Assembly: GCA_905221605.1 (NCBI GenBank)
Contig: CAJNDS010000583.1
Location: 64,001-109,699 of the forward strand
Length of the DNA stretch: 45,699 nt
Source: Symbiodinium natans
Taxonomy: Eukaryota > Sar > Dinophyceae > Suessiales > Symbiodiniaceae
Direction of reading: 5' to 3'
This document shows, piece by piece, positions 21,625-32,321 of the stretch (positions within the stretch are counted from its first letter, which is position 1; each line of letters opens with the position of its first letter). Under the pieces are notes generated by a model, which saw nothing but the letters and a program-made list of their open reading frames with translations, searched no databases and was not told the origin of the DNA. The translations under genes and the position numbers were made by a program.

Positions 21625-22609
21625 TTATTTTTTATTTTATTTTATTTATTTATTTATGTGTATATATATACATATATACATATGTATATACATATACATG
21701 CATTTCAGCGAATGCTCTCCGTACCGCTACGCGCTCACTACGACAGGCCTCAGGGGAGCGCCAATACCTCCCGGCACGTGACTTAGCGCAGATATGGGCA
21801 GCCGTGAAGGAGCCGCCTTCTGGCCACCCTTTTCGGATTTGTGGGTGTGTAGGCACGGCAGATAGCACAATATGCACCATCAAGCATCGGTATCCCAGCT
21901 TAGTGCATGCCTGTGCAGCTCGGAGTGGCAGAGTAGCAGTGTAGCAGGTGCAGCATGCGCAAGTCAACAGCACACGTTGGTAGCCTACAGAATAGTTGCT
22001 GGGGCATGGTCACAACTTGCGACCTTGCCAACGGCACACCAGTACTTGATTGACCAGAGCCTGAGGAGTCAGACTAGCCACTGCCACTCGCCATTCGTCT
22101 TTTCAGGAGGTGTTGACCACTTTCGTGAATCAGCAGTATGGCCTCGCCGAGCAGAAGCTGGACCTCCAGGTAGCGTGGCATGGACCATCGTTGTCCCCTT
22201 GCTCCGCGTCACTCCGTGTTTCCCATCCGTTACCTTTTGCTAATTTTGTGATATTGCGCGTTTCCTGGCAGACCTTCCACAGGAAGGCCTCTCTGAAGCA
22301 AGCGACGCTTCAGGTGTCCGACCTCGAACACAGTGCCAGTACCGGGCAGTGAGCAGCTACAACGAGCGCCAACATCCCCCGACCTCTTTGCCCGCGAGGT
22401 CCCCCATACGCATGCTTGGAAATCCTATGCCCAGAATCCGGGACTGGCAGGAATATGGCAACATTTTGCCAGATCTTGCCATTCGGAATGCTGCAGAGTT
22501 TGCAGGATACGCCGACGACCGGGAGAGCGCCCCGAATACTTTCTGGATACAGTCCGCCTCCGAGAGCTGCTGTGGGGATGTGCTCAATGTGCTCGCTGGC
22601 CTCGTTTAA
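17711..22609 (+). CDS. Multi-exon gene of unknown function (best-supported exons listed)
   Basis: Many exon-like stretches run in one direction and end at a TAA at 22609. Phase-matched pieces are 17917-18023 (TQLEKLAHGQAQPRLELHRQ...), 18135-18180 and 18236 to about 18430 (HVRTDCYLVTLASETVAGTW...), with introns of 111 and 55 bases. Further exon-like pieces include about 18733-18838 (FPDPYSAVDKLENFLFAKP), 20299-20366 (acceptor TTTACAG, donor GTATGA), 22107-22169 and 22272-22313 (both phase 0, CAG|GT donors), and 22340-22609, a 90-codon last exon (for example MPRIRDWQEYGNILPDLAI). The region 18430-19870 is dense in coding-like sequence but changes frame without usable splice sites, so parts may be decayed or mis-assembled. 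A candidate exon at about 17711-17840 (PNGDGAYSLQLSFGWLQSL) may precede these. No domain is recognised. Confidence 0.4.
19885..19921 (+). repeat. (GT)n microsatellite
   Basis: About 18 GT dinucleotides, within the span of the multi-exon gene. Confidence 0.95.
20526..20615 (+). repeat. Mixed TG/TCTG/TGCG microsatellite
   Basis: Consecutive (TG)n, (TCTG)n, (TG)n and (TGCG)n tracts. Confidence 0.9.
20960..21560 (+). repeat. G-rich tandem duplication, ~0.39 kb unit
   Basis: CGTGCGGTGGACGCTATAGC followed by AGGGGGCGGG and GGAAAGAGGAGGTGCTGGGG at 20970-21150 recurs with small changes at 21355-21545. The plus strand is strongly G-rich and ORFs on either strand are low-complexity (Gly/Arg or Pro/Ser), so I do not call genes here. 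Confidence 0.75.
21591..21702 (+). repeat. AT-rich microsatellite
   Basis: (TA)n, then (TTTA)n, then (TATA/CATA)n tracts. Confidence 0.95.
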
Positions 22610-22930
22610 GCCTTCTCCGCCCCTCAGAATCGTATAAGCTTAATGTCCAATCTCTCAGAGGCTCTCTTTCTCTCTTTCTCTTCTTCACGAGTCAGGTTCT
22701 CCAACCTGCATCTGCTTCTTTGTCACTCACCCCTTGGCTCCACCATGCTCCAACTTTCGCATCAGGGGCCGAAAGTTCAATTTAGAGCATGTGAAAGAGC
22801 GAAAGAGTAGGGAGAGAACGGCAACACGTGCATACGAGCTCTGCTTCAACTCTTAGTGCTAAAATATATAGAGAAAATTGCCAGTGTACTCATTCGCATT
22901 TTGAACTACGCGTGCACTGGCTGCTGCGTA
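22610..22930. other. No gene recognised
   Basis: This follows the stop at 22609 and is likely 3' untranslated or intergenic sequence; it includes a short CT-rich tract near 22660-22685. Confidence 0.4.
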
Positions 22931-23038
22931 TGTATATATATATATATACATATACACATACATATATATATATATGTGTACATATATGCTACCCCCCCCC
23001 ATGCGCAAACGTTCTATCATGTTTTTTTGTCTTTGTGT

Positions 23039-23083
<45 letters not shown>

Positions 23084-23084
23084 T

Positions 23085-23122
<38 letters not shown>
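22930..23122 (+). repeat. (TA)n and (GT)n microsatellites
   Basis: A TATATA/CATA block at about 22930-22985 and two (GT)n blocks at about 23042-23121 separated by GCGCGTGG. ORFs of Cys/Val or His/Thr repeats are by-products. Confidence 0.95.
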
Positions 23123-23123
<1 letters not shown>

Positions 23124-23607
23124 GTGTGCGCCCTTGCTCGGGTTTTGGCGCCCAAGATTCCCTGCGCATGTTCAGGAAGTGCTGTTGGGCAGTTCAACCC
23201 CGATTGTGTGCTCGTGCAGAGCAACTGATGCGGGTGGCGCTTGGAATCTGATGGCTTCCTCTCCGTGTTGGGATCCTCCAGCTCCAGGAACTCCCGTTCC
23301 AGTTTTTCTTGCCAGCCCCAGAGAGATATTCCTCTGCTTGAGGCTCACCTGAGATATCTGCTTAGATCATCTCTTGAACCTTAACAACCGCTGAATTGAA
23401 GTGCAGCTCGTGTCTGCAGGCGGCGTCCTCGTCAACCGATTCTCCTCTGCAGACGGCTTCGCGCGTGCGTGCTTGGTGTTCGTGCTGTTGCTTTGGGTGA
23501 CGCCGGCTTTTCTGTGGCGGCGGCGCCTTCCTCCAGTTCGCCCGTGTCCTGCCTCCGTGCTCCACATAGTCTCCCGCAACTTCACATGAGCGTCGGTGCT
23601 GGCAGTG

Positions 23608-24191
23608 CTACCGGAGAGGTGGCGCTTCAGAGTTCTTCCTCGTCGGAGTGCCCCACAATTCGCATGACGGTTCGGTTGGCCTGCGTGGCTGGCGGCAATC
23701 GGCGCACGACCGCGCACTTCGAGCAACGGCCTCTGTTAGGATACCATGTAGATGCCACGTCTCCATCGGCGTTGCGCCTTGATGCCTTGCTTTGGCAGCT
23801 TCGCCGTGACCGTTTCTCCAGATTATTTGGAGATGGAGCTCAGGCACTCCGCCCCGTTGACGATAGATCTCGCTGCCAACCAAAGCAACACCACGTGGCT
23901 GATGTCGACCGCGCAATTGGAGCACCGTTTCTGGAGGTCCATGAGCCACGCTTGCACCATAGCCGCAAGTTGCCGGTGCTCGCCTTCGACGGCGCCCTGG
24001 CTCTGGCGTACGTGACTTCCGCACCCGTACCCTGTGTGCCCAGGAAACAAAATCGCGGCGAGCGAGCGATTTCGGCACGCTTCCCCCATCGCCTCCCCAC
24101 AGCCCTCAGGCAAGATGCATGGACTATCAAACGGCGGACGGTATATTGATATTGATTTCAGATATGGTATTAACTGATCATATGGCTGCAC
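23608..24191 (-). pseudogene. Retrotransposon integrase-like remnant
   Basis: The minus-strand frame starting at 24191 reads SQGAVEGEHRQLAAMVQAWL followed by MDLQKRC and VVLLWLAARSIVN. The 'S[NQ]GxxE' box followed by a long helix and then 'xWLxxxAxxxxN' resembles the end of an LTR-retrotransposon integrase core, where that Glu (near 23987) is the third catalytic acid. Upstream D residues of the DDE triad are not seen, and coding-like sequence continues leftward only after a frame change (to about 23608, in the second minus frame). There are no LTRs, primer-binding site or reverse transcriptase nearby, so this would be a short relic. The plus strand also has a long ORF here (23469-24149), but it is low-complexity and unrecognised. 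Confidence 0.35.
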
Positions 24192-24199
24192 TTCGGATC

Positions 24200-25005
24200 G
24201 TCATATCATGGAGCTTTCTCTGTCAGATGCACTTGAGGATACTCGCAGTGATCCGCACAACAAAAAGAACATGCTTGCCGGTATGGCACGTGATTCTGCA
24301 ACGTCGCAAAGGAGCAGACAGCCGAGATGTAGCCGAACAGGTCCCCGCCTCACGATGCGAGGCGCGGTATGGGTGCTGACCAGACCCAGCAAGCCATTGA
24401 AAGGTTGCGACAATCCCCTATAGGATGCTGTTGGATTCTCTGGGGCTGGACACTCCATCTAGCGCAGATTCATGCAACTCTGGCATCGGACATGCCTACG
24501 GCATCTTAGGGCACAGGATGCTCGGCATACCGAGGCTCTGAGCACGGATAGTTCACTGCGTGCGTGAGTGGATGCAAATACGGTGGATGCTCCCCTTCTT
24601 CCCCCCGAAAACCCTCCTGCCCTGAATGCCGGCCTCTGGGGGAATGAGACCTAAGCAGACGTGGGAAGGACACTCGGGGGGGAGGCCGGCGCCAAAAGAA
24701 AGTGATAAAGTGGGGAGCTGGGTTGACAAAGCCACCCAACTCACCACAAGGGGTCTTGGAAAGTTCTCCCTGGACAACCGAACATATTGTGTCTTTTGCT
24801 GTGCTGGAAATCAACCAAAAAGAATGAAATTATTTCACAAAGTGATTGCAACTGCATCAAACTTCTTAAGATCACTGAGGCTAATTACAAGCACTAGGCT
24901 TCTCGGCGTGAAGTCAGCCCAACCCCTGCGGCAGCACAATACAGTCCAGAGTCAGCCCAGCCGGTGTTATGCAGCCTAACACCAAGGGCACATGAAGTTT
25001 TGCCC
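24200..25005. other. No gene recognised
   Basis: Short ORFs only. The right end begins to resemble the 66-bp repeat that follows (a diverged unit around 25010-25075). Confidence 0.4.
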
Positions 25006-25009
25006 GAAA

Positions 25010-28000
25010 TGGCAATGTTTTCGCCGGCTGAGCGCGTGGACACTGAACCTGGAAACTGGGCTACACTGCGCTCCCCGAAAAGGCAATGTTTTCGCCGGCT
25101 GAGCGCGTGGACAGTGAAGCCGGAAACTGGGCTACGCTCCACGAACTAGCAATGTTTCGCCGGCGGAGCGCGCGGACAGGAAACCGCGAAACTGGGCTAC
25201 GCTGCACGAACTCGCAATGTTCCACGAATTGGCAATGTTTTCGCCGGCGTATGCGCGGACAGGAAACCCGGAAACTGGGTCACGCTCCACGAACTGGCAA
25301 TGTTTTCGCCGGCGCAGCGCGCGGACAGGAAACCGGGAAACTGGGCTACGCTGCACGAACTGGCAATGTTCCACGAATTGGCAATGTTTTCGCCGGCGGA
25401 GCGCGCGGACAGGAAACCCAGAGACTGGGCACGCGCCACGACCTGGCAATGTTTTCGCTGGCGGAGCGCGCGGACAGTAAGCCCGGAAACTGGGCTACGC
25501 TCCACGAACTGGCAATGTTTCGCCGGCGGAGCGCGCGGACAGGAAACCCGCAAACGCGGCTACGCTCCACGAACTGGCAATGTTTTCGCCGGCGGAGCGC
25601 GTGGAGACGACACCCGGAAACTGGGCTACGCTCCACGGACTGGCAATGTTTTCGCCGGCGAAGCGCGCGGACAGGAAACCCGGAAACTGGGCTACGCTCC
25701 ACGAACTGGCAATGTTTTATGTTTCCCCGGCGGAGCGCGCGGACAGGAAACCCGCGCTCCACGACCTGGCAATGTTTTTCGCCGGCGGAACGCGCGGACA
25801 GGAAACCGGAAATTGGGCTACGCTCCACGAACTGGCAATGTTTCCGCCGGCGCAGCGCGCGGAGAGGAAACCCGGAAACTGGGCTACGCTCCACGAACTG
25901 GCAATGTTTTCGCAGGCGGAGCGCGCGGACAGGAACCGCGGAAGCTGGGCTACGCCCCACGAACTGGCAATGTTTTCGCCGGTGGGCGCGCGGACAGGAA
26001 ACCCGGAAACTGGGCTACGCTCCACGAACTGGCAATGTTTTCGCCGGCGGAGCGCGCGGACAGGAAACCCAGAGATTGGGCACGCGCCACGACCTGGCAA
26101 TGTTTTCGCTGGCGGAGCGCGCAACTGGGCTACGCTCCACGAACTGGCAATGTTTTCGCCGGCGGAGCGCGCGGACAGGAAACCCGCAAACGCGGCGACG
26201 CTCCACAAAATGGCAATGTTTTCGCCGGCGGAGCGCGCGGACAGGACACCCGGAAACTGGGCTACGTTCCACGGACTGGCAATGTTTTCGCCGGCGAAGC
26301 GCGCGGACAGGAAACCCGGAAACTGGGCTACGCTCCACGAACTGGCAATGTTTTCGCCGGCGGAGCGCGCGGACAGGAAACCCGCAAACGCGGCGACTCT
26401 CCACAAAATGGCAATGTTTTCGCCGGCGGAGCGCGCGGACAGGACACCCGGAAACTGGGCTACGTTCCACGGACTGGCAATGTTTTCGCCGGCGAAGCGC
26501 GCGGACAGGAAACCCGGAAACTGGGCTACGCTCCACGAACTGGCAATGTGTTCGTTTTGCCCGGCGGAGCGCGCGGACAGGAAACCCGCGCTCCACGACC
26601 TGGCAATGTTTTTCGCCGGCGGAACCAGGGACAGGAAACCGGAAATTGGGCTACGCTCCACGAACTGGCAATGTTTTCGCCGGCGCAGCGCGCGGAGAGG
26701 AAACCCGGAAACTGGGCTACGCTCCACGAACTGGCAATGTTTTCGCAGGCGGAGCGCGCGGACAGGAACCGCGGAAGCTGGGCTACGCCCCACGAACTGG
26801 CAATGTTTTCGCCGGCGAAGCGCCCGGACAGAAAACCCGGAAATTGGGTTACGCTGCACGAACTGGCAATGTTTTCGCCGGTGGAGCGCGCGGACAGGAA
26901 ACCCGGAAACTGGGCTACGCTCCACGAACTGGCAAATGTTTTCGCCGGCGGAGCGCGCGGACAGGAAACCCGGAAACAGGGCTACGCTCCACGTACTAGC
27001 AATGTTTTCGCCAACGGAGCGCGCTTACAGGAAACCCGGAAACTGGGCGGCGCCCCAGAAAATGGCAATGTTTTCGCCGGCGGAGCGCGTGGACAGGAAA
27101 CCGAAAAACTGGGCTACGCTCCACGAACTGGCAATGTTTTCGCCGGTGGAGCGCGCGGACAGGAAACCCGGAATCTGGATTACGCTCCACGAACGGGCAA
27201 TGTTTTGGCCGGCGGAGCGCGCGCACAGGAAACCCGGAAACTGGGCTACACTCCAGGAACTGGCAATGTTTTCGCCGGCAGAGCGCGTGGACAAAACGCC
27301 TGGAAACAGGGTTACGCTCCATGAACTGGCAATGTTTTCGCCGGCGGAGCCCGCGAAGAGGAAACCCGGAAACTGTGCTACGCTCCACGAACTGGCAATT
27401 TTTCTGGCGGCGGAGCTCGCGCACAGGAAACCCGGAAAGCTGGGCTACGCTCCAGGAAATGGCAATGTTTTCGCCGGCGGAGCGCGCGGACAGGCAACCC
27501 GGAAACTGGGCGACGCTCCACGAACTGGCAATGTTTTCGCCGGTGGAGCGCGTGGACAGGAAACCGAAAAACGGGGCTACGCTCCACGAACTGGCAATGC
27601 TTTCGCCGGCGGAGCGCGCGGACAGGAAACCCGGAAACTGGGCCACACTCCACGAACTGGCAATGTTTTCGCCCGCGGAACGCGCGGACAGGAAACCCGG
27701 AAATTGGGCTACGCTCCACGAATTGGCAATGTTTTCGCCGGCGCAGCGCGGAGAGGAAACCCGGAAACTGTGCTACGTTCCACGAACTGTCAATGTTTTC
27801 GCCGGCGGAGCGCGCGGACAGGGAACGCGGAAGCTGGGCTACGCCCCACGAATTGGCAATTTTTTCGCCGGCGGAGCGCGCGGACAGGAAACCCGGAATT
27901 TGGGCTATGCTCCACGAACTGGCAATGTTTTCGCCGGTGGAGCACGCGGACAGGATAACCGGAAACTGGGCGCTCCACGAACTGGCAGTGCTTTCGCCGG

Positions 28001-29145
28001 CGAAGTGCGCGGACTGGAACCCCGGAAGCTGGACTACGCTCCACGCACGGGCAATGTTTTCGCCGGCGGAGCGCGCGAACAGGAGGCCCGGAAACTGGGC
28101 TACGCTCCAAACTGGCGATGTTTTCGCCGGCGGAGTGCGCGAACAGGAAACCAGGAAACTGGGCCACGCTCCAGGAAATGGCAATATTTTCGCCGGCGGA
28201 GCGTCCGGACAGGAAACCCGGAAACTGGGCTACGCTCCACGAACTAACAATTTTTTCGCCGGCGGAGCGTTCGTGTAGCGTAGCACAGTTTCCGGGTTTC
28301 CGCTTCGCGCGCTCCGCCGGCGAAAAAATTGCCCGTTCGTGGAGCGTAGCCAAGTTTCCGGGTTTCCTGTCCACGCGCTCCGCCGGCGTCGGCATTGCCA
28401 ATTCGTGGAGCGTAACCTAGTTTCCGGGTTTCCTGTCCGCGCGCTCCGCCGGCGGAAACATTGCCAGTGTGTGAAGCGTAGCCTAGTTTCCGGGCTTCCT
28501 CTTCGCGCGCTCCACCGGCGAAAGCATTGCCCGTTCGTGGAGCGCAGCCCAGTTTCCGGGTTCCTGTCCACGCGCTCCGCCGGCGAAAACATTGCCAGTT
28601 CGTGGAGCGTGGCCCAGTTGCCGGGTTTCCTGTCCGCGCGCTCCGCCGGCGAAAGCATTGCCAGTTCGTGGAGCGTAACTCAGTTTCTGGGTTTCCTGAA
28701 CGGGGCTACGCTCCATGAACTGGCAATGTTTTCGCCGGCGGAGCGCGCGGACAGGAAACCCGGAAGTTGGGCTCCACGAAATGGTATTGTTTTCGCCGGT
28801 GGAGCGCCCGGTGAATCGGAAGCTGTGCTACGCTCCACGAACTGGCAATGTTTTCGCCGGCGGAACGCGCAGACAGGAAAAAAAACAAAGAAACCCGGAA
28901 AGTGAGCCTTGCTCCACGACCTGGTAATGTTTTCGCCGGGGGAGCGCGCGGACAGGAAACCCGGAAACTGGGCTACGTCCCTCGAACTGGCAAATTTGTC
29001 GCCGGCGGAGCGCGCGGACAGGGAACGCGGAAACTGGGCTATGCTACGCTCCACGAAATGGTAATGTTTTTGCCGGCTGAGCGTGCGGACAGGCATTGCC
29101 ATTTCGTGGAGCGTAGCCCAGTTTTGGGCTTCAGGCGGTTCAGGC
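25010..29145 (+). repeat. Minisatellite, 66-bp unit, ~4.1 kb
   Basis: The consensus unit is GGCAATGTTTTCGCCGGCGG, AGCGCGCGGACAGGAAACCC, GGAAACTGGGCTACGCTCCA, CGAACT (66 bases). Units differ by substitutions and by indels that are often multiples of three. Longer repeats are layered on top: a unit variant with CCCGCGCTCCACGACC at 25751 recurs at 26585 (offset 834) and another at 25417 recurs at 26068 (offset 651). Because 66 is a multiple of three and the unit lacks stops in several frames, very long ORFs appear in all frames (for example 25580-27958, with the 22-residue repeat MFSPAERADRKPGNWATLHE plus LA). I treat them as by-products of the repeat. Confidence 0.95.
28270..28695 (-). repeat. 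Inverted block inside the 66-bp array
   Basis: About six units read as the reverse complement of the array consensus (CAGTTTCCGGGTTTCCTGTC then CGCGCGCTCCGCCGGCG). Plus orientation resumes at about 28698. A further partial inverted unit closes the array at about 29090-29130. Confidence 0.92.
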
Positions 29146-29149
29146 ACGT

Positions 29150-29474
29150 CGGCGTTGGAAAACGTTCTGGCTGCAGAATCCCTAACTATCGTATGGGTTG
29201 TCTGGTGGCTGGAAGGGGCGATGGGGTCGAGGCCGAGCATGCCAAGCTCACACCGTGCCCGCAGTTTGGTTCTTGAGGTAGATGGGGGCATCGGCCCTCC
29301 AAGTCTGCGCCACAAGCAGGAGACGTGTGTGAAGGCGTCGTAGCACGGAAACGTGACATGTTCGCGGGGGACGGACGGTTCGAGGAGACAGACCGGGCAT
29401 GCAGCCCTTGTGGGAAAGGAGTTTTTGGTGTCACGTCGATGCCGTGGACGGTGGCGTCTTTGGATGTGAACCAA
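29150..29474 (-). pseudogene. RING-finger-like remnant fused in frame to the repeat array
   Basis: On the minus strand, starting near 29474, a basic stretch (RRHRPRHRRD) precedes CPVCLLEPSVPREHV and FPCYDAFTHVSC, then ARCELG. Cys26, Cys29, Cys44, His50, Cys53 and Cys75 have roughly the spacing of the first part of a RING zinc finger (E3 ubiquitin ligase type), but the first His position is replaced (C-Y-D) and the final Cys pair is incomplete. The frame runs on into the 66-bp array, so any intact C-terminus was lost or replaced. It has no ATG at the assigned edge. A diverged or chance match is possible. Confidence 0.3.
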
Positions 29475-29627
29475 GTACGGGGCTGGTGGGGGGTGGTGTC
29501 ATCTTACGAGAGCGCAGGTAGTGAAGCAGTGTCTACGTTCTTTCGCGATTTGTGTTATGTGTCCTTGTCCGCAACTTGCGTGCTTTATGGCCTGACGCTT
29601 GTGCTAAAGTGCAGGTGATGATACACC

Positions 29628-30159
29628 CTTCTCCCAACACTCTCCTCATGTATGTTCGGCTTGGCACGCTTCTCCAGCTTCTCTGATGGCAAATACTAGG
29701 TAGGTCACCAGATCCCATTGCGATGATCATGAGAGATCTCACGATCATCGTAAAGGGATCAAGTGCGAACAAGCAAGCGTCGCCTGTGGCCGATTTGTCT
29801 TGAGGGCCTGTGGCTTTTGGCTTGATCCATCAATAGATCAGCTTTTTGAATGTTTTGGGAGTGCACTCAGGATCTCCGTATCCCGTCCTTGGAGGCTCAA
29901 GTCCCTGACCGGGAAGCTTCCATCGCATGCTGCCAACTCAGCCCAACTCAAGCAGTGCTGCATGTGCTGCATGTGCTGCATGTGCTGCATGCATGTTCTG
30001 GAGGCCGAAAGCCACATAAATGAGAACAGCAACGTTTCCAAGGTCAGACAAGGCTGTCCATTGCAAAGACGACTCCGAACCACGAGCGCGGGCCTGAACA
30101 TCTCGCCCACGCACAATTCCAAGCTTCCCGTGTGTCGACACTAGCTGAGATCTGGCAGC
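29628..30159 (+). repeat. Dispersed repeat, copy 1, with terminal-like hairpin
   Basis: This matches 36556-37346 in the same orientation, sharing CTTCTCCCAACAC, GCACGCTTCTCCAGCTTCTC, GAAGCTTCCATCGCATGCTG, CATGTTCTGGAGGCCGAAAG and GCTGAGATCTGGCAGC. Copy 1 lacks roughly 200 bases present in copy 2 (around 36835-37080). It contains a near-perfect 30-base hairpin at 29721-29750 and an expanded CTGCATGTG 9-mer run at about 29958-29995. Similarity seems to extend weakly to the left. Confidence 0.88.
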
Positions 30160-30270
30160 GTTGGAGGCTTTGGAGGTCTTCAGGGACAAGTCGCTGATAC
30201 GTTCCTTGTTCCTCAATGGACGCCTGATCCTGAGCAGTTGGCACTAAAGCATTTGGTTTTGCAGAGAGAC
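30157..30270 (+). other. Exon-like stretch ending in a stop
   Basis: Directly after the repeat's GATCTGGCAG, a frame reads VADTFLVPQWTPDPEQLALK, then HLVLQRD and TGA. It is protein-like and follows an AG, but no partner exon was identified. Confidence 0.22.
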
Positions 30271-30329
30271 TGACTCCGCTGATGGCGCAAGGCGTTAACG
30301 CAGATGGTTCAAGCACATGGTTCTGTGAG

Positions 30330-30655
<326 letters not shown>

Positions 30656-30859
30656 GAAGAGGTTGGTTGCCGCGGCTCCGGGAAGTGCCCCCCACTTCCC
30701 CATCTCCCCCTTTAGAAGGCAGGGGCCGAGGGGGGAGGGGGGAGGGCTCCAGGAGGGGCTTCCTCCTGTTTCTATTGGGGGTGGGCATGAAAGCTGACTG
30801 ATCAACTACCAGATACACTGATCGATCACTCACATTCCACCATTGTTTTCGCAATCCAA

Positions 30860-31500
30860 ATCAGAAAGTACATCACAAAAGAAATGTTTTTGGAAAAGCC
30901 AGTGGTTGCCAGTTAACTGCCGTACTCCTCCTGCCTGCCCATGTGTAAACGGCTTGCCCCTACAGACCCTGCGCCTAAAAATGGCAGGCAAACGGAGCTT
31001 CCTCATGCAAAACCTGAACAGAAAAGTTTGTCACAGCGGAAGTCTTGGATCCATACCATATTTTTTCCCTTCAAATCCTAAACCCCAACCCTGAATGTGC
31101 CCAAAACTGAAAGACTGAGGAAAACGAGGGAGTTGCGTAGCCCGTGCAAAAAACTTGGGCGAGATCTTTTTTGAAAGTTGTTTGGGAGACACACGTACAT
31201 GACCGTGGAAAAGCATCCCCCCTCCTCGGCTTGGCAGTTGCCGCCTCGTCGTCTTGGGACTCGAAGTGGGCGGCCGGCTTTGAGGCGCTCGGCTTCTTAC
31301 AGCAACTAACGCGGGCACGGCGTAGCGCGCGCTCCGTGGAGCTCGGGGTGCAGCGGGGCGCGCGCTTGTCCGCGTTCCCTCGCTGGCGGTGCTGAGGGCC
31401 AATGATGGGACTTAACGCAGTACATTTTAGTGTTGCTGAAATAGTATTTATTGAGGTGTCTTGTCCTCTCACATATAACTGATTTAATGAGGGTGAATTT
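30860..31500. other. No gene recognised
   Basis: ORFs on both strands are short or low-complexity. A CCTAAACCCCAACCC telomere-like fragment lies at about 31078-31092. Confidence 0.35.
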
Positions 31501-31624
31501 CTTGAAAATGCAGATCTGGTTTTCTTTAAGTTGAGTTGCAGTCCCTCAGTGGTTTTAATCGTCTGAGCAGCTCTATTCATTGCGATGCCTGCAGCGACTC
31601 TCACTTGCAGTGCCGGCTTTTTGG

Positions 31625-31715
31625 AAGAGGCTCCGCAAGGGTAAGGGTGGGGGGTCGGGGGTGGGAGTGGGGGGTAGGGGGCAGGGGGTGGGAGTGGGGG
31701 GTAGAAGGTGGGAGA
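31625..31715 (+). repeat. GGGGGTGGGAGTGGGGGGTA short tandem repeat
   Basis: Three to four imperfect ~28-base G-rich units. Confidence 0.85.
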
Positions 31716-31801
31716 CAAAGGTCCAAACATAACAGCCTTTTGGTGAACTAACTCGTGGGAAAGGTACTAAAGCCCTAATATGCTTACATTGAGCCCTGCA
31801 G

Positions 31802-32027
31802 GCAATGCGGAAACTGCATGAGTGACCGGGCAAAGGTCCATGTGACCGGATGGGTGCCAATGATGAGGAGGCTTGGCAGAGACGGCGGAAACCTAGGCAG
31901 CGAGCTTCACAAGTGCCAGCAACAGACATTCATGCAGAGCAAGGGTCAGATACAAATATGTGGCCAGGAGATCGAGCGCAACGAGCCGGCGCATGATTTA
32001 AAGACAGCCTCTTGGCAATGCATGTAG
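31802..32027 (+). other. Exon-like small ORF with CxxC
   Basis: After the acceptor-like GAGCCCTGCAG, a frame reads QCGNCMSDRAKVHVTGWVPM and stays open to a stop at 32027. It is protein-like but no family or partner exon is recognised. It lies just upstream of the receptor-like gene and could belong to it. Confidence 0.22.
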
Positions 32028-32321
32028 ACCAGCTTTCCAGGACAGAGGGGGAGGAGTGCAAGTTGCTGGCACTGCTAAGGCGGCCAGATGCCTGATGGAA
32101 GCTATCGTTGACAGAGTTGTCTGGTTCGTGCGAGCGCGTTCCCAAGCCCTTTCTTTGCAAAAGAGCTAATTCCGGACACCGCACGGGCTGAACCCACGAA
32201 TCCCATGAGATCGCCCGGCGAAGGTGGCACTCGCGCAGCTGCGGCCTGAGAGCATTCGAGAGCCAAGAAGGGTTTGCTCGCGCTTCCGCGCGCAGCTGAA
32301 CTCTTTGTCTCCGCGGCCGTG

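Noticed and set aside
23469-24149. A 226-codon plus-strand ORF
   Set aside because: Composition is low-complexity (Ser/Ala/Arg) and no motif is visible; the opposite strand has a plausible integrase box, so I favoured that.
25580-27958. A ~790-codon ORF and several other long ORFs in the 66-bp array, in all frames
   Set aside because: They follow mechanically from a 66-base unit without stops, and the same stretch is open in multiple frames and on both strands. I found no domain and no start context.
25010-29145. CRISPR-like regular spacing
   Set aside because: Units are contiguous with no unique spacers, and the genome is clearly eukaryotic.
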